NCBI RefSeq assembly: GCF_001633105.1
Contig: NZ_LUKZ01000009.1
Span: 222,408-286,407, forward strand
Length of the DNA: 64,000 nt
Direction: 5' to 3'
From: Acidovorax sp. GW101-3H11
GTDB lineage: Bacteria; Pseudomonadota; Gammaproteobacteria; Burkholderiales; Burkholderiaceae_C
The notes under the pieces were generated by a model. The model saw only the letters and a program-made list of their open reading frames with translations, searched no databases and was not told where the DNA came from. The translations under genes and the position numbers were made by a program. Shown here in pieces: positions 9,060-18,340 of the stretch (its first letter is position 1; each line of letters begins with the position of its first letter).

Positions 9060-11083
9060 ACCCGAACGATCCCTCCACCATCCCTGGCACCTCGGATGTG
9101 CCGGAGGCCACGCCGACTGAGGCGGGGCTGGGGGTGGGCGCGCCCGGTGCTGCGAGCGCCGGGCCCATGCCCGATGGGGTGGCGTTGCCCGGGTCGTCTG
9201 CCGTTCCGGCCACCCCAGCCAGTGAGGCAGATGTGGATGCCGGTGTGGACACGGACCTGGGCCCGCCTGCTGAGACCGCCCCCGAACTGACGGCTGCTCC
9301 CGACGCCGAGGCTCCAGCGCCCGCCACCGAAGCCCCTGCCACGGCACCAGCCCCCAGCACCGCCTGGAACCCCGAGGCCGTGCCCGCCGTCTCGGCCGCC
9401 AAGGCCGCCGCCGATTTTGTGGCGCAGATTTTTGCCGAGGTGGCTGCCCCCGAAGGGCCCGCTGCTGCCGAGCCCGATGCCGCGCAAGACGCGGACGTGG
9501 GGGAGGACGCCGCGCCCGCAGAACCCCTGGTCAGCCCCGTGGAGGCCATGGCCCAGCTGCTGCAGGGCCAGAACATCCTCATCCTGGGCCTGGGCGCCTC
9601 GGGCATGGCCATGGCGCGCTGGTGTGTGCGCTGCGGGGCACAGGTCACCGTGGCCGACACCCGCGCGGCCCCACCCCAACTGCCCGCGCTGCAGCAGGAG
9701 ATGCCCCAGGTCCGCTTTGTGGCGGGCGCCTTCGATGCCAGCCTGGTGGTGGGGCACAACCTGCAGGCCGTCTACCGCTCGCCCGGGCTGAGTCCCCAAC
9801 AGGTTGCTCCTGTTTTGCGAGCTGCTGAGGCAAACGGGGTGCGCGCAGGGGGCGAATTGAGCTTGTATTCTGATGCGCTGGCCGCGCTGCGCGCCTCGCA
9901 CGCGTACGCGCCAGCGGTGCTGGCCATCACCGGCACCAACGGCAAGACCACCGTGACCTCGCTCACCGGCCAGCTGGTGGAGCGCGCTGGCAAAAGCGTG
10001 GCGGTGGCAGGCAACATCGGCCCCACGCTGCTGGACACGCTGGCCACGCACCTGGACGCCGACACGCTGCCCGAGGTGTGGGTGCTGGAGCTGTCGAGCT
10101 TCCAGCTCGATGGCACGAACGTGGGTGAAGGGGGTTTCGAGCCCACGGCCGCCACCGTGCTCAACATCACGCAGGACCACCTGGACTGGCATGGCGGCAT
10201 GGACGCCTACGCAGCAGCCAAGGCGCGCATCTTCGGGCAGGCGGGCTTGATGATCCTGAACCGCGAAGACCCGGCCGTGATGGCGATGCTGCCCCCGCCC
10301 GTCAAGGTCAAGCTGCAAAAGCCCCAGGTGCGTGCCCACATCACCTTTGGTGCCGACATGCCCCGGCGCCCGGGCGACTTTGGCATCGAGGTCGTGAGCG
10401 GCATGCCCTGGCTGGTGCGCGCCATGGACGCTGACGAAACCCGCAAGCGCGGCCGCAACGAGGTGGAGGAAGAGCTGCACATACAGCGGCTCATGCCCGC
10501 CGATGCGTTGCGCATCCGGGGCCGCCACAACGCCACCAACGCGCTGGCCGCGCTGGCACTGGCCTCGGCCACTGGCTGCCCGCTGGCGCCCATGCTGTAC
10601 GGCCTGCGCGAATACCGGGGCGAACCGCACCGTGTGGAGCCCGTGGCCATCCTCCACGGCGTGGAGTATTTCGACGACAGCAAGGGCACCAACGTGGGCG
10701 CCACGGCGGCCGCCCTGGTCGGGCTGGGCGCCGAGCGCCGCCTGGTGGTCATCCTGGGCGGCGAGGGCAAGGGGCAGGACTTTGCACCGCTGGCCGCCCC
10801 CGTGGCGCGCTATGCACGTGCCGTGGTGCTGATCGGCCGCGACGCACCGCTGATCCGCACCGCGCTGCAGGACACCGGCGTGGCGCTGCTGGACGCCCCC
10901 ACGCTGCCCGACGCCGTGGCGCTGGCCGCCCAGCGCGCCCATGCGGGCGACGCCGTGCTGATGTCGCCCGCCTGCGCCAGTTTTGACATGTTCAAGGACT
11001 ACGAACACCGTGCGCAGGTTTTCTGCGACACGGTGCGGGCCATGGCCGACGACGCCGGCCAGTCGGCGGAGGGCATGGCATGA
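9056..11083 (+). CDS. murD: MurD, UDP-MurNAc-L-alanine:D-glutamate ligase, with long N-terminal extension
   Basis: Adds D-glutamate to UDP-MurNAc-L-Ala. The catalytic part begins at about residue 168 ([22 protein letters not shown]) and contains [65 protein letters not shown] and [16 protein letters not shown]. With the ATG that overlaps the mraY stop, the protein has 675 residues, against about 440-510 for the family. The extra 165 or so are rich in Ala, Pro, Glu and Asp and look disordered. A second ATG at 9548 would give a normal 511-residue enzyme. The coupled upstream start is preferred for its ATGA overlap, but this is uncertain. Overlaps ftsW by ATGA. Confidence 0.94.
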   Translation: MNPNDPSTIPGTSDVPEATPTEAGLGVGAPGAASAGPMPDGVALPGSSAVPATPASEADVDAGVDTDLGPPAETAPELTAAPDAEAPAPATEAPATAPAPSTAWNPEAVPAVSAAKAAADFVAQIFAEVAAPEGPAAAEPDAAQDADVGEDAAPAEPLVSPVEAMAQLLQGQNILILGLGASGMAMARWCVRCGAQVTVADTRAAPPQLPALQQEMPQVRFVAGAFDASLVVGHNLQAVYRSPGLSPQQVAPVLRAAEANGVRAGGELSLYSDALAALRASHAYAPAVLAITGTNGKTTVTSLTGQLVERAGKSVAVAGNIGPTLLDTLATHLDADTLPEVWVLELSSFQLDGTNVGEGGFEPTAATVLNITQDHLDWHGGMDAYAAAKARIFGQAGLMILNREDPAVMAMLPPPVKVKLQKPQVRAHITFGADMPRRPGDFGIEVVSGMPWLVRAMDADETRKRGRNEVEEELHIQRLMPADALRIRGRHNATNALAALALASATGCPLAPMLYGLREYRGEPHRVEPVAILHGVEYFDDSKGTNVGATAAALVGLGAERRLVVILGGEGKGQDFAPLAAPVARYARAVVLIGRDAPLIRTALQDTGVALLDAPTLPDAVALAAQRAHAGDAVLMSPACASFDMFKDYEHRAQVFCDTVRAMADDAGQSAEGMA

Positions 11084-12348
11084 CCGCACCCGCCAGCACC
11101 CTGTTGCAACGCCTGACCGGCTGGTTCGGCGGCCTGCCCGGCAAGGCGGCCGATGTGCTGCCCGTGCGTGTGGGCGGCACCGAGTACCGCCAGTCGTCCA
11201 GCACACCCGCAAGTGTGCTGGGCTTTGACCAGACCCTTTTGTGGGTGGTGGTGGCGCTGCTTGCCTGGGGGCTGGTGATGGTGTATTCGGCATCGATTGC
11301 GATGCCGGACAACCCCCGGTTTGCCAACTATTCGCCCACCCATTTCCTCACGCGCCACATGATGTACTTGGTGGTGGGTTTTGTGGCGGCCCTGCTGGCG
11401 TTTCAGGTGCCCATGCTGCTGTGGGAGCGGGTGGCACCCTGGCTGTTTGTGGTGGCGCTGCTGCTCTTGGTGGCGGTGCTGATCCCCGGCGTGGGCAAGG
11501 TGGTCAATGGCGCGCGGCGCTGGCTGTCCATCGGCCCCATTGGTTTTCAGCCGTCCGAGGTGGCCAAGTTTGCCGTGCTCATCTACGCCGCCGACTACAT
11601 GGTGCGCAAGATGGAAGTGAAGGAACGCTTCTTCCGCGCCGTGCTGCCCATGGGCGCGGCCGTGGCCATTGTGGGTGTGCTGCTGCTGGCCGAGCCGGAC
11701 ATGGGCGCCTTCATGGTGGTGGCCGTGATCGCCATGGGCATCCTGTTCCTGGGCGGCGTCAATGCGCGCATGTTCTTCCTGATTGCGGGCGTGCTGGTGG
11801 GAGCCTTTGCGCTCATGATCGCCAGCTCGCCCTGGCGGCGCGAGCGCGTGTTTGCCTACCTTGACCCCTTCAGCGAACAGCATGCGCTGGGCAAGGGCTA
11901 CCAGCTGTCGCACTCGCTGATCGCCATCGGGCGGGGCGAGATTTTTGGCGTGGGACTGGGCGGCAGCGTGGAAAAGCTGCACTGGCTGCCCGAGGCCCAC
12001 ACCGACTTCCTGCTGGCCGTGATTGGCGAGGAGTTCGGCCTGGTGGGTGTGCTGGCCCTCATCGTGCTGTTCTTCTGGATGATCCGCCGCATCATGCACA
12101 TCGGCCGCCAGGCGATTGCGCTGGACCGCGTGTTCTCCGGCCTCGTCGCGCAGGGCGTGGCGATCTGGATCGGCTTTCAGGCCTTTATCAATATGGGCGT
12201 GAACCTGGGCGCCTTGCCGACCAAGGGGCTCACGCTGCCGCTGATGAGCTTTGGGGGGTCAGCGATCCTGATGAATCTGGTGGCTTTGGCTGTTGTCCTG
12301 CGCGTGGACTACGAAAACAAACTGCTCATGCGCGGAGGCCGCGTATGA
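11080..12348 (+). CDS. ftsW: FtsW, septal peptidoglycan glycosyltransferase (SEDS family)
   Basis: Polytopic membrane protein that polymerises septal glycan strands with FtsI. It has 422 residues. A cytoplasmic N-terminal stretch of about 50 is followed by about ten transmembrane helices. SEDS signatures are visible: [53 protein letters not shown] and [19 protein letters not shown]. The start overlaps the murD stop by ATGA. The stop overlaps an ATG (12345) that opens a 28-codon ORF instead of murG. Confidence 0.97.
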   Translation: MTAPASTLLQRLTGWFGGLPGKAADVLPVRVGGTEYRQSSSTPASVLGFDQTLLWVVVALLAWGLVMVYSASIAMPDNPRFANYSPTHFLTRHMMYLVVGFVAALLAFQVPMLLWERVAPWLFVVALLLLVAVLIPGVGKVVNGARRWLSIGPIGFQPSEVAKFAVLIYAADYMVRKMEVKERFFRAVLPMGAAVAIVGVLLLAEPDMGAFMVVAVIAMGILFLGGVNARMFFLIAGVLVGAFALMIASSPWRRERVFAYLDPFSEQHALGKGYQLSHSLIAIGRGEIFGVGLGGSVEKLHWLPEAHTDFLLAVIGEEFGLVGVLALIVLFFWMIRRIMHIGRQAIALDRVFSGLVAQGVAIWIGFQAFINMGVNLGALPTKGLTLPLMSFGGSAILMNLVALAVVLRVDYENKLLMRGGRV

Positions 12349-12432
12349 GAAGTTTGTTTCACCAAAACAAGCGGTGCATTGCGCAAGCAATGCCAGGCAC
12401 GCAGTGCCTCATGAGGGGAGGTCGCGTATGAG
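12325..12432 (+). repeat. 25-base imperfect direct repeat flanking the ftsW-murG insert
   Basis: 12325-12349 and 12408-12432 match at 22 of 25 positions (CTCATG, GGAGG, then CGCGTATGAG) and both contain an ATGAG. The 58 bases between them hold a perfect hairpin (GCATTGC, GCAA loop, GCAATGC) and a second one (GGCAC, GCA, GTGCC). It looks as though the old ftsW/murG junction was duplicated around an insert. Confidence 0.6.
12345..12431 (+). CDS. Bridging mini-ORF between ftsW and murG (28 aa, hypothetical)
   Basis: Starts at the ATG overlapping the ftsW stop (ATGA, 12345-12348) and ends at the TGA overlapping the murG start (ATGA, 12428-12431). The peptide begins [20 protein letters not shown]. 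It has no recognisable family. Its length (83 bases from ATG to ATG, remainder 2 modulo 3) is what keeps the ribosome hand-off possible. Confidence 0.35.
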   Translation: MRSLFHQNKRCIAQAMPGTQCLMRGGRV

Positions 12433-13492
12433 CAAGCAGAAGACCGCCCTCATCATGGCTGGTGGCACAGGCGGCCACATCTTCCCTGGCCTCGCCGTGG
12501 CCGAAGAGCTGCGCGCACGTGGCTGGCGCGTGCACTGGCTGGGCGCGCCTGGCAGCATGGAGTCGCGCATCGTGCCGCAGCACGGTTTTGCGCTGGAACT
12601 CATCGATTTTTCGGGTGTGCGCGGCAAAGGCATCGCTACGCTGGCCCTGCTGCCGCTGCGCCTGCTGCGCGCGTTCTGGCAGGCGCTGCAGGTGGTGCGC
12701 CGCGTTAAGCCCGATGTGGTGGTGGGCCTGGGGGGCTACATCACCTTTCCGGGCGGGATGATGGGTGTGCTGGCGGGCAAACCGCTGGTGTTGCACGAGC
12801 AGAACTCGGTGGCCGGCATGGCCAACAAGGTGCTGGCCGGTGTGGCCGACCGCGTTTTTACCGCCTTCCCCAACGTGTTCAAGCAGGGCCAGTGGGTGGG
12901 CAACCCGCTGCGCACCGCCTTCACGCAGCAGCCCGGCCCGGCCGAGCGGTTTGCGGGCCGCAGCGGCCCGCTGCGCCTGCTGGTGGTGGGGGGGAGCCTG
13001 GGCGCGCGTGCGCTCAACGAGATCGTGCCGCAGGCCGTGGCGTTGATGCCTGCCGAACAACGGCCCACTGTGGTCCACCAGAGCGGCGCTACGCAGATCG
13101 ACGCCTTGCGCACCAACTACGCGGCGGCCGGGGTCGAGGCCGAATGCACGCCTTTCATCGACGACACGGCCAGCGCGTTTGCTGCGGCCGACATCATCGT
13201 CTGCCGTGCCGGTGCCAGCACCGTGACCGAAATTGCCGCCGTGGGGGCCGCGTCCATTTTTGTGCCCTTCCCCTCGGCCGTGGACGACCACCAGACGACC
13301 AATGCGCAGTTCCTGGTGAATGCGGGGGGCGGCTGGCTGGTGCAGCAGCGCGACCTCACGCCCCAGGGGCTGTCGCAGATGCTATTGAATTTAGAGCGCT
13401 CCACGTTGGTGGATAGCGCGCAGAAGGCCAAAAACATGCAAAAAATCAACGCCACCCGCGAAGTGGTGACTGCCTGCGAGGAGTTGGCATGA
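12428..13492 (+). CDS. murG: MurG, lipid II synthase (N-acetylglucosaminyltransferase)
   Basis: Peripheral membrane GT-B glycosyltransferase that adds GlcNAc to lipid I. The 354 residues are typical. Landmarks are the N-terminal MAGGTGGHIFPGLAVAEEL, the middle LHEQNSVAGMANKVLA, and the UDP-GlcNAc site VVGGSLGARALNEIVP, then CRAGASTVTEIAAVG and PFPSAVDDHQTTNAQFLV. The ATG at 12428 has a ribosome binding site (GGGGAGG, six bases upstream). An in-frame extension further upstream is insert sequence and was rejected. The last part (QMLLNLERSTLVDSAQKAK) is encoded by a diverged AT-rich repeat copy. The first two bases of the 266-bp element supply GA of the stop codon. Confidence 0.97.
   Translation: MSKQKTALIMAGGTGGHIFPGLAVAEELRARGWRVHWLGAPGSMESRIVPQHGFALELIDFSGVRGKGIATLALLPLRLLRAFWQALQVVRRVKPDVVVGLGGYITFPGGMMGVLAGKPLVLHEQNSVAGMANKVLAGVADRVFTAFPNVFKQGQWVGNPLRTAFTQQPGPAERFAGRSGPLRLLVVGGSLGARALNEIVPQAVALMPAEQRPTVVHQSGATQIDALRTNYAAAGVEAECTPFIDDTASAFAAADIIVCRAGASTVTEIAAVGAASIFVPFPSAVDDHQTTNAQFLVNAGGGWLVQQRDLTPQGLSQMLLNLERSTLVDSAQKAKNMQKINATREVVTACEELA
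13383..13433 (+). repeat. AT-rich dispersed repeat, diverged copy inside murG
   Basis: TGCTATTGAATTTAGAGC at the left and GCGCGCAGAAGGCCAAAAA at the right match the ends of the family. The middle is diverged and GC-richer. It is in frame and encodes part of the MurG C-terminal helix region. Confidence 0.5.
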
Positions 13493-13761
13493 GCCTGTCC
13501 AAAGTCTTTTCGTGGTGCCCGTTGCCCCGCAAAGGCGGCAGGTGCAAGGCGCACACCGCAAGCCGCACTGGAGTGCGGCGAGGATGGGCAACGCCGCAGA
13601 TGCCGCCTTTGCGGGGCAACCCTTCGGGCAAGGCAGCAAAAGGCCGCACTCATCGTTGCGCGCCTTGTCCAGGCCACCAGCCTGGCCTGCGGCGCGCGCC
13701 TCGATTGCAGCCTTTTGATGCCTTGCGGGTACCACGAAAAGATTTTGGACAGGCTCTATGA
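13489..13761 (+). CDS. Bridging ORF between murG and murC (90 aa, hypothetical, inside the 266-bp element)
   Basis: Starts at the ATG overlapping the murG stop (ATGA, 13489-13492) and ends at the TGA overlapping the murC start (ATGA, 13758-13761). It reads straight through the nested inverted-repeat element. The product would be basic and rich in Arg, Pro, Cys and Gly (starts [20 protein letters not shown]) and looks unlike a folded protein. Its likely role, if any, is to deliver ribosomes to murC. Confidence 0.35.
   Translation: MSLSKVFSWCPLPRKGGRCKAHTASRTGVRRGWATPQMPPLRGNPSGKAAKGRTHRCAPCPGHQPGLRRAPRLQPFDALRVPRKDFGQAL
13491..13756 (+). mobile_element. 266-bp MITE-like element of nested inverted repeats between murG and murC
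   Basis: Outer 31-base inverted repeats (13491-13521 and 13726-13756) match at 29 positions and start GAGCCTGTCCAAAGTCTTTT. Inside are two further inverted repeats: 13521-13540 with 13601-13620 (perfect, 20 bases, GTTGCCCCGCAAAGGCGGCA) and 13628-13647 with 13707-13726 (18 of 20). Together they would fold as a three-way junction. The left arm carries another small palindrome (GCCGCACT/AGTGCGGC, 13562-13579). No transposase is encoded. The flanks suggest at most a two-base AT duplication. Confidence 0.6.
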
Positions 13762-15191
13762 AACACGCCATTCGCCACATTCACTTCGTCGGCCTGGGCG
13801 GCGCGGGCATGAGCGGCATCGCTGAGGTGCTGTTCAACCTGGGCTACCGCATCTCGGGCTCGGACCTGGCCGACAGCGCCACGCTGCGCCGCCTGCAGGG
13901 CCTGGGCATCCAGACCTGCCTGGGCCACGCAGCGGCACACATCGACGGCGCGGACGCCGTGGTCACCTCCACGGCGGTGACGCCCGACAACCCCGAAGTG
14001 CTGGCCGCGCGCGAGAAGAAGATTCCCGTGGTGCCGCGCGCCCTTATGCTGGCCGAGCTGATGCGCCTGAAGCAGGGCATTGCGATTGCGGGCACCCACG
14101 GCAAGACCACGACCACCAGCCTCGTGACCAGCGTGCTGGCCGAGGCGGGCCTGGACCCGACCTTTGTGATCGGCGGCAAGCTCAACAGCGCGGGCGCCAA
14201 TGCCAAGCTGGGCAGCGGCGACTACATCGTGGTCGAGGCGGATGAGTCCGATGCGTCGTTCCTGAACCTGCTGCCCGTGATGGCGGTGGTCACCAACATC
14301 GACGCCGACCACATGGAGACCTACGGTCACGACTTCGGCCGGCTCAAGGGTGCGTTTGTCGATTTCCTGCACCGCATGCCGTTCTACGGCACGGCCATCC
14401 TGTGTGTGGACAGCCCGGCCGTGCGCGACATCCTGCAAAGCGTGACCTGCCCCATCACCAGCTACGGCTTCTCGGAAGACGCCCAGGTGCGCGCCATCAA
14501 CGTGCAGGCCGAGGCTGGCCAGATGCGCTTCACCGTGCAGCGGCGCAACGGCGTGACGCTGCCCGACATGGAGATCGTGCTCAACCTCGCGGGCGAGCAC
14601 AACGTGCTCAACGCGCTGTCGGCCATCGCCGTGGCGGTGGAACTGAACATCCCCGACGAAGCTGTGCAGCGCGCGCTGGCAGGTTTCAAGGGCGTGGGGC
14701 GGCGCTTCCAGCGCTATGGCGAACTGCCCGCCAAGGACGGCGGCCAGTTCACCGTGATCGACGACTACGGCCACCACCCGGTGGAGATGGCCGCCACGCT
14801 GGCCGCTGCACGCGGTGCATTCCCGGGCCGCCGCCTGGTGTTGGCCTTCCAGCCGCACCGCTACAGCCGCACGCGCGACTGCTTCGAGGATTTCGTGAAG
14901 GTCATCGGCAACGCCGACGCCGTGCTGCTGACCGAGGTGTACGCAGCGGGCGAGGCGCCCGTGGTGGCGGCCGATGGCCGCTCGCTGGCGCGCGCGCTGC
15001 GCGTGGCGGGCCGGGTGGAGCCTGTGTTCATCGACAACGTGGCCGACCTGCCCCAGGCCATCGCCGACAACGCCAAGGACGGTGACGTGGTGATGTGCAT
15101 GGGCGCGGGCTCCATCGGCGCGGTGCCGGGCAAGGTGGTGGATATGCTACAAAATAGTGAGCTGAAAGCGCTGAAGGGGAGCGCGGTATGA
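13758..15191 (+). CDS. murC: MurC, UDP-MurNAc:L-alanine ligase
   Basis: First of the ATP-dependent Mur ligases, adding L-alanine to UDP-MurNAc. It has 477 residues. The N-terminal [17 protein letters not shown] is the UDP-binding loop. The P-loop is [18 protein letters not shown], followed by [23 protein letters not shown] and the C-terminal [16 protein letters not shown] and [10 protein letters not shown]. The last residues ([16 protein letters not shown]) are encoded by an AT-rich repeat copy. The ATG at 13758 lies two bases after the 266-bp element. The stop overlaps the ddl ATG (ATGA, 15188-15191). Confidence 0.97.
   Translation: MKHAIRHIHFVGLGGAGMSGIAEVLFNLGYRISGSDLADSATLRRLQGLGIQTCLGHAAAHIDGADAVVTSTAVTPDNPEVLAAREKKIPVVPRALMLAELMRLKQGIAIAGTHGKTTTTSLVTSVLAEAGLDPTFVIGGKLNSAGANAKLGSGDYIVVEADESDASFLNLLPVMAVVTNIDADHMETYGHDFGRLKGAFVDFLHRMPFYGTAILCVDSPAVRDILQSVTCPITSYGFSEDAQVRAINVQAEAGQMRFTVQRRNGVTLPDMEIVLNLAGEHNVLNALSAIAVAVELNIPDEAVQRALAGFKGVGRRFQRYGELPAKDGGQFTVIDDYGHHPVEMAATLAAARGAFPGRRLVLAFQPHRYSRTRDCFEDFVKVIGNADAVLLTEVYAAGEAPVVAADGRSLARALRVAGRVEPVFIDNVADLPQAIADNAKDGDVVMCMGAGSIGAVPGKVVDMLQNSELKALKGSAV
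15144..15186 (+). repeat. AT-rich dispersed repeat, copy at the murC 3' end
   Basis: ATGCTACAAAATAGTGAGCT followed by AAAGCGCTGAAG and GGGGAGCGCGGT. It matches the left half and the GCGCGGT end of the family. It encodes the MurC C-terminus, and its last base abuts the murC/ddl overlap. Confidence 0.55.
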
Positions 15192-16177
15192 CCTCTTTTG
15201 ATTCCAATATTGATGTGAAATCCCTGGGCAAGGTGGCCGTGCTCATGGGCGGTGATTCGGCCGAGCGCGAGGTCTCGCTCATGTCGGGCAGCGGCGTGCT
15301 GCAGGCGCTGCGCTCGCGCGGTGTGGATGCGCATGCCTTCGACCCGGCGCAGAACGCGCTGGGCGACCTGAAGCGCGACGGCTATGCGCGCTGCTTCATC
15401 GCGCTGCATGGCCGCCATGGCGAAGACGGCACGGTGCAGGGCGCGCTGGAGCTGCTGGGCATCCCATACACCGGCCCGGGCGTGATGGCGTCCAGCATCG
15501 CCATGGACAAGGTCATGACCAAGCGCGTGTGGCTGGCCGAGGGCCTGCCCACGCCGCGTTATGTGTGGCTGGCGCCCGACCGCCAACAGCGCGAAGTGGT
15601 GCGCACCGTGCCCGACGAACTGGGCCTGCCCCTGATCGTGAAGCCGCCGCGCGAAGGCTCGTCGATTGGCGTGACCAAGGTGCGGGGCTACTCGGACATG
15701 CAGGAAGCCGTGCAGCTGTCGGCCCAGTACGACCCCGATGTGCTGTGCGAGGAGTTCATTGACGGCGAAGAGGTCACCTGCCCCGTGCTGGGGCAGGGCG
15801 CCGACGCCCGCGCGCTGCCGGTGATCCGCATCGTGGCGCCCGATGGTGCCTACGACTACCAGAACAAGTATTTCACCGACGATGTGAAGTACCAGTGCCC
15901 GAGCGGCCTGCCTGAGGCCGAGGAGCGCGAGATCCAGCGCATCGTGCTGGAGGCCTACCGCACCCTGGGCTGCCGGGGCTGGGGCCGGGCTGACCTGATG
16001 ATCCGCGCCAGCGACCGCAAGCCGTTCTTGCTGGAGATGAACACTTCGCCAGGCATGACGGGCCACTCGCTTGTGCCCATGTCGGCACGGGCCTCGGGCA
16101 TCAGCTACGAGGAACTGTGCCTGCGCATTCTGGAGAGCGCGGCATTGGATACGCCCGCAAGGCCAAAGGCTGCCTGA
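15188..16177 (+). CDS. ddlB: Ddl, D-alanine:D-alanine ligase
   Basis: Cytoplasmic ATP-grasp enzyme making the D-Ala-D-Ala used by MurF. The 329 residues are slightly longer than E. coli DdlB. Visible motifs are [18 protein letters not shown] at the N-terminus, [31 protein letters not shown] (ATP grasp), [16 protein letters not shown] and the C-terminal [20 protein letters not shown] with metal-binding Glu and Asn. The stop overlaps the ftsQ start (TGATG). Confidence 0.96.
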   Translation: MTSFDSNIDVKSLGKVAVLMGGDSAEREVSLMSGSGVLQALRSRGVDAHAFDPAQNALGDLKRDGYARCFIALHGRHGEDGTVQGALELLGIPYTGPGVMASSIAMDKVMTKRVWLAEGLPTPRYVWLAPDRQQREVVRTVPDELGLPLIVKPPREGSSIGVTKVRGYSDMQEAVQLSAQYDPDVLCEEFIDGEEVTCPVLGQGADARALPVIRIVAPDGAYDYQNKYFTDDVKYQCPSGLPEAEEREIQRIVLEAYRTLGCRGWGRADLMIRASDRKPFLLEMNTSPGMTGHSLVPMSARASGISYEELCLRILESAALDTPARPKAA

Positions 16178-16995
16178 TGACCCACGCGCTGCCCGCACCC
16201 CTGGACGTCAAGCTCATGAACCTGACCGCGTCGGTCTTGTTCGTGGGCTGCGCCCTGGCCGTGCTGGCAGCGGGGGTGGGGTGGGTGCTGCGCTACCCGG
16301 GCTTTGCGATTGCGCGCATCGTGGTGCAGGGCGAGCTGGTGCACAACAACGCCGTCACGCTGCGGGCCAATGTGGGGCCGCACCTGGTGGGCAACTTCTT
16401 CACGGTGGACCTGCGCGCCGCCCGCGAGGCCTTCGAGCAGGTGCCCTGGGTGCGCAGCGCCGAGGTGCGCCGTGTGTACCCCGCCAGCCTGCGGGTGGAG
16501 CTGCAGGAGCACGACGCCGTGGCCTTCTGGGGGCCCGAATCCGGCTCGGCCATGGTCAACAGCCACGGTGAGGTGTTCGAGGCCAATGTGGGCGATGTGG
16601 AGCTGGAAGGCCTGCCGCGTCTGCTGGGCCCCCAGGGCTCGTCGGCCGAGGCACTGAAGATGGTGGGGCTGTTGCAGCCTGTGTTCGAGCCGCTGGGGCT
16701 GGAAGTGGAAGAGCTGGAGCTGACCGGCCGGGGCGGCTGGCGCGCTCGGCTGGACAGCGATGCCGTGGTGGAGCTGGGCGGCGGCACCCCCGAAGAGGTG
16801 GTGCGGCGCACGCAGCGGTTTGTGCGCACGCTGACCCAGGTGGCGGCGCAATACGGGCGGCGTGTGGATGCGCTGGAGTCGGCTGATCTGCGCCATGCCG
16901 GTGGTTATGCGCTGCGGTTGCGGGGGGTCACCACGGTGATCCCCGATGCCGCAGGGGCCGTGGCCGGTGCCACCGGCGGTGTGCGCAGGAGGTGA
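16177..16995 (+). CDS. ftsQ: FtsQ, divisome protein with POTRA domain
   Basis: Bitopic inner-membrane protein of the FtsQLB complex. It has 272 residues: a cytoplasmic N-terminus, one transmembrane helix (about 13-40, LTASVLFVGCALAVLAAGV), a POTRA domain (about 45-115, including VVQGELVHNNAVTLRANV and VPWVRSAEVRRVYPASLRVE) and the FtsQ beta domain. The ATG at 16177 overlaps the ddl stop by one base. The 3' end contains a perfect Shine-Dalgarno (AGGAGGTGAT, 16987-16996) that serves the following mini-ORF. Confidence 0.94.
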   Translation: MTHALPAPLDVKLMNLTASVLFVGCALAVLAAGVGWVLRYPGFAIARIVVQGELVHNNAVTLRANVGPHLVGNFFTVDLRAAREAFEQVPWVRSAEVRRVYPASLRVELQEHDAVAFWGPESGSAMVNSHGEVFEANVGDVELEGLPRLLGPQGSSAEALKMVGLLQPVFEPLGLEVEELELTGRGGWRARLDSDAVVELGGGTPEEVVRRTQRFVRTLTQVAAQYGRRVDALESADLRHAGGYALRLRGVTTVIPDAAGAVAGATGGVRRR

Positions 16996-16999
16996 TGCG

Positions 17000-17107
17000 A
17001 TGCAGTGCAACAAGGCAACACAAGGTGCGGGGCAGGCCACCGCCATCGGGCGGTTGAGCACGCGGTGGGATGGTCAGCGGGACAGAACAGAAAAGGGCAG
17101 AGGCTGA
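17000..17107 (+). CDS. Bridging mini-ORF between ftsQ and ftsA (35 aa, hypothetical)
   Basis: ATG at 17000 lies seven bases after GGAGG within AGGAGGTGAT, the best ribosome binding site in this operon, and four bases after the ftsQ stop. The ORF begins MQCNKATQGAGQATAIGRLS and ends TGA at 17105-17107, one base before the ftsA ATG (TGATATG). This is the bridging ORF with the strongest evidence for actual translation. No family is recognised. Confidence 0.45.
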   Translation: MQCNKATQGAGQATAIGRLSTRWDGQRDRTEKGRG

Positions 17108-17108
17108 T

Positions 17109-18338
17109 ATGGCAAGAGAGTACAAAGACGTGGTGGTGGGGCTCGACATCGGCACGGCCAAGGTCATGGCCGTGGTGGCCGAAGTGCTGCCCGGTGGCGA
17201 GCTGAAACTCGCGGGCCTGGGCGTGGCGCCCAGCAATGGCCTCAAGCGCGGCGTGGTGGTGAACATCGACGCCACGGTGCAGAGCATCCAGCAGGCGCTG
17301 AAAGAGGCCGAGCTGATGGCCGACTGCAAGATCCAGCGCGTGTACACCGGCATCACCGGCAGCCACATCCGCGGCCTCAACTCCAGCGGCATGGTGGCGG
17401 TGAAGGACAAGGAAGTCACCTCCGCCGACGTGGCGCGGGTGGTGGAGACCGCCAAGGCCATCAACATCAGCAGCGACCAGCGCCTGTTGCTGGTGGAGCC
17501 GCAAGAGTTCGTGATCGACGGGCAGGATGTGAAGGAGCCCATCGGGATGAGCGGCATCCGCCTCGAAGCCAAGATCCACATCGTGACCGGTGCGCAGAGC
17601 GCGGCCGAGAACATCATCAAGTGCGTGCGCCGCTGCGGCCTGGAAGTGGAGCAGCTGATGCTGAACCCGCTGGCCAGCAGCCAGGCGGTGCTGACCGACG
17701 ACGAACGCGAGCTGGGTGTGGTGGTGGTGGACATCGGCGCGGGCACGACCGACGTGGCCATCTTCACCGGCGGCGCGATCCGCCACACGGCGGTGATCCC
17801 GATTGCGGGCGACCTCATCACCAGCGACATCGCCATGGCGCTGCGCACGCCCACCAAGGATGCCGAAGACATCAAGGTCGAAAGCGGCTACGCCAAGCAG
17901 CTGCTGGCCGACCCCGAAGCGCAGGTGGAAGTGCCCGGCCTGGGCGACCGCAGCCCGCGCATGCTGAGCAAGCAGGCGCTGGCCGGTGTGATCGAACCGC
18001 GTGTCGAGGAAATCTTCTCGCTCGTGCAGCAGGTGGTGCGCGAGTCGGGCTACGAAGAAGTGCTGTCGTCGGGCATCGTGCTCACCGGTGGCAGCTCGGT
18101 GATGCCCGGGATGATCGAACTGGGCGAGGACATCTTCCTCAAGCCCGTGCGGCGTGGTATTCCCAAGTATTCCAGCGCCCTGGCAGACATGGTGGCCCAG
18201 CCCCGTGCGGCCACTGTCATGGGTCTTCTGGAAGAGGCACGGCTGGCGCGCCTGCGGGGCTTCAAGGTCGCTCAGAAGAGCGGCTCCATGAAGACCGCGT
18301 TCGGGCGCTTCAAGGATTTCATCGTGGGGAATTTCTGA
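17109..18338 (+). CDS. ftsA: FtsA, actin-like membrane tether of FtsZ
   Basis: Actin-fold ATPase that anchors FtsZ filaments to the membrane. It has 409 residues. The N-terminal VVGLDIGTAKVMAVVAEV is the phosphate-1 motif and DIGAGTTDVAIF the phosphate-2 motif. GIVLTGGSSVMPGM is the adenosine motif. The C-terminal amphipathic tail (MKTAFGRFKDFIVGNF) matches the membrane-targeting helix of the family. The start at 17109 is used rather than in-frame 17070 because it gives the conserved short N-terminus. The ribosome binding site is GGGCAGAGG. Confidence 0.97.
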   Translation: MAREYKDVVVGLDIGTAKVMAVVAEVLPGGELKLAGLGVAPSNGLKRGVVVNIDATVQSIQQALKEAELMADCKIQRVYTGITGSHIRGLNSSGMVAVKDKEVTSADVARVVETAKAINISSDQRLLLVEPQEFVIDGQDVKEPIGMSGIRLEAKIHIVTGAQSAAENIIKCVRRCGLEVEQLMLNPLASSQAVLTDDERELGVVVVDIGAGTTDVAIFTGGAIRHTAVIPIAGDLITSDIAMALRTPTKDAEDIKVESGYAKQLLADPEAQVEVPGLGDRSPRMLSKQALAGVIEPRVEEIFSLVQQVVRESGYEEVLSSGIVLTGGSSVMPGMIELGEDIFLKPVRRGIPKYSSALADMVAQPRAATVMGLLEEARLARLRGFKVAQKSGSMKTAFGRFKDFIVGNF

Positions 18339-18340
18339 CC

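Noticed and set aside
8909..11293. 794-codon open frame opposite murD
   Set aside because: Antisense shadow; murD shows all catalytic motifs on the plus strand.
13491..13756. Structured non-coding RNA of a known class between murG and murC
   Set aside because: The stems are clear but match no RNA family I recognise, and the long terminal repeats fit a mobile element better.
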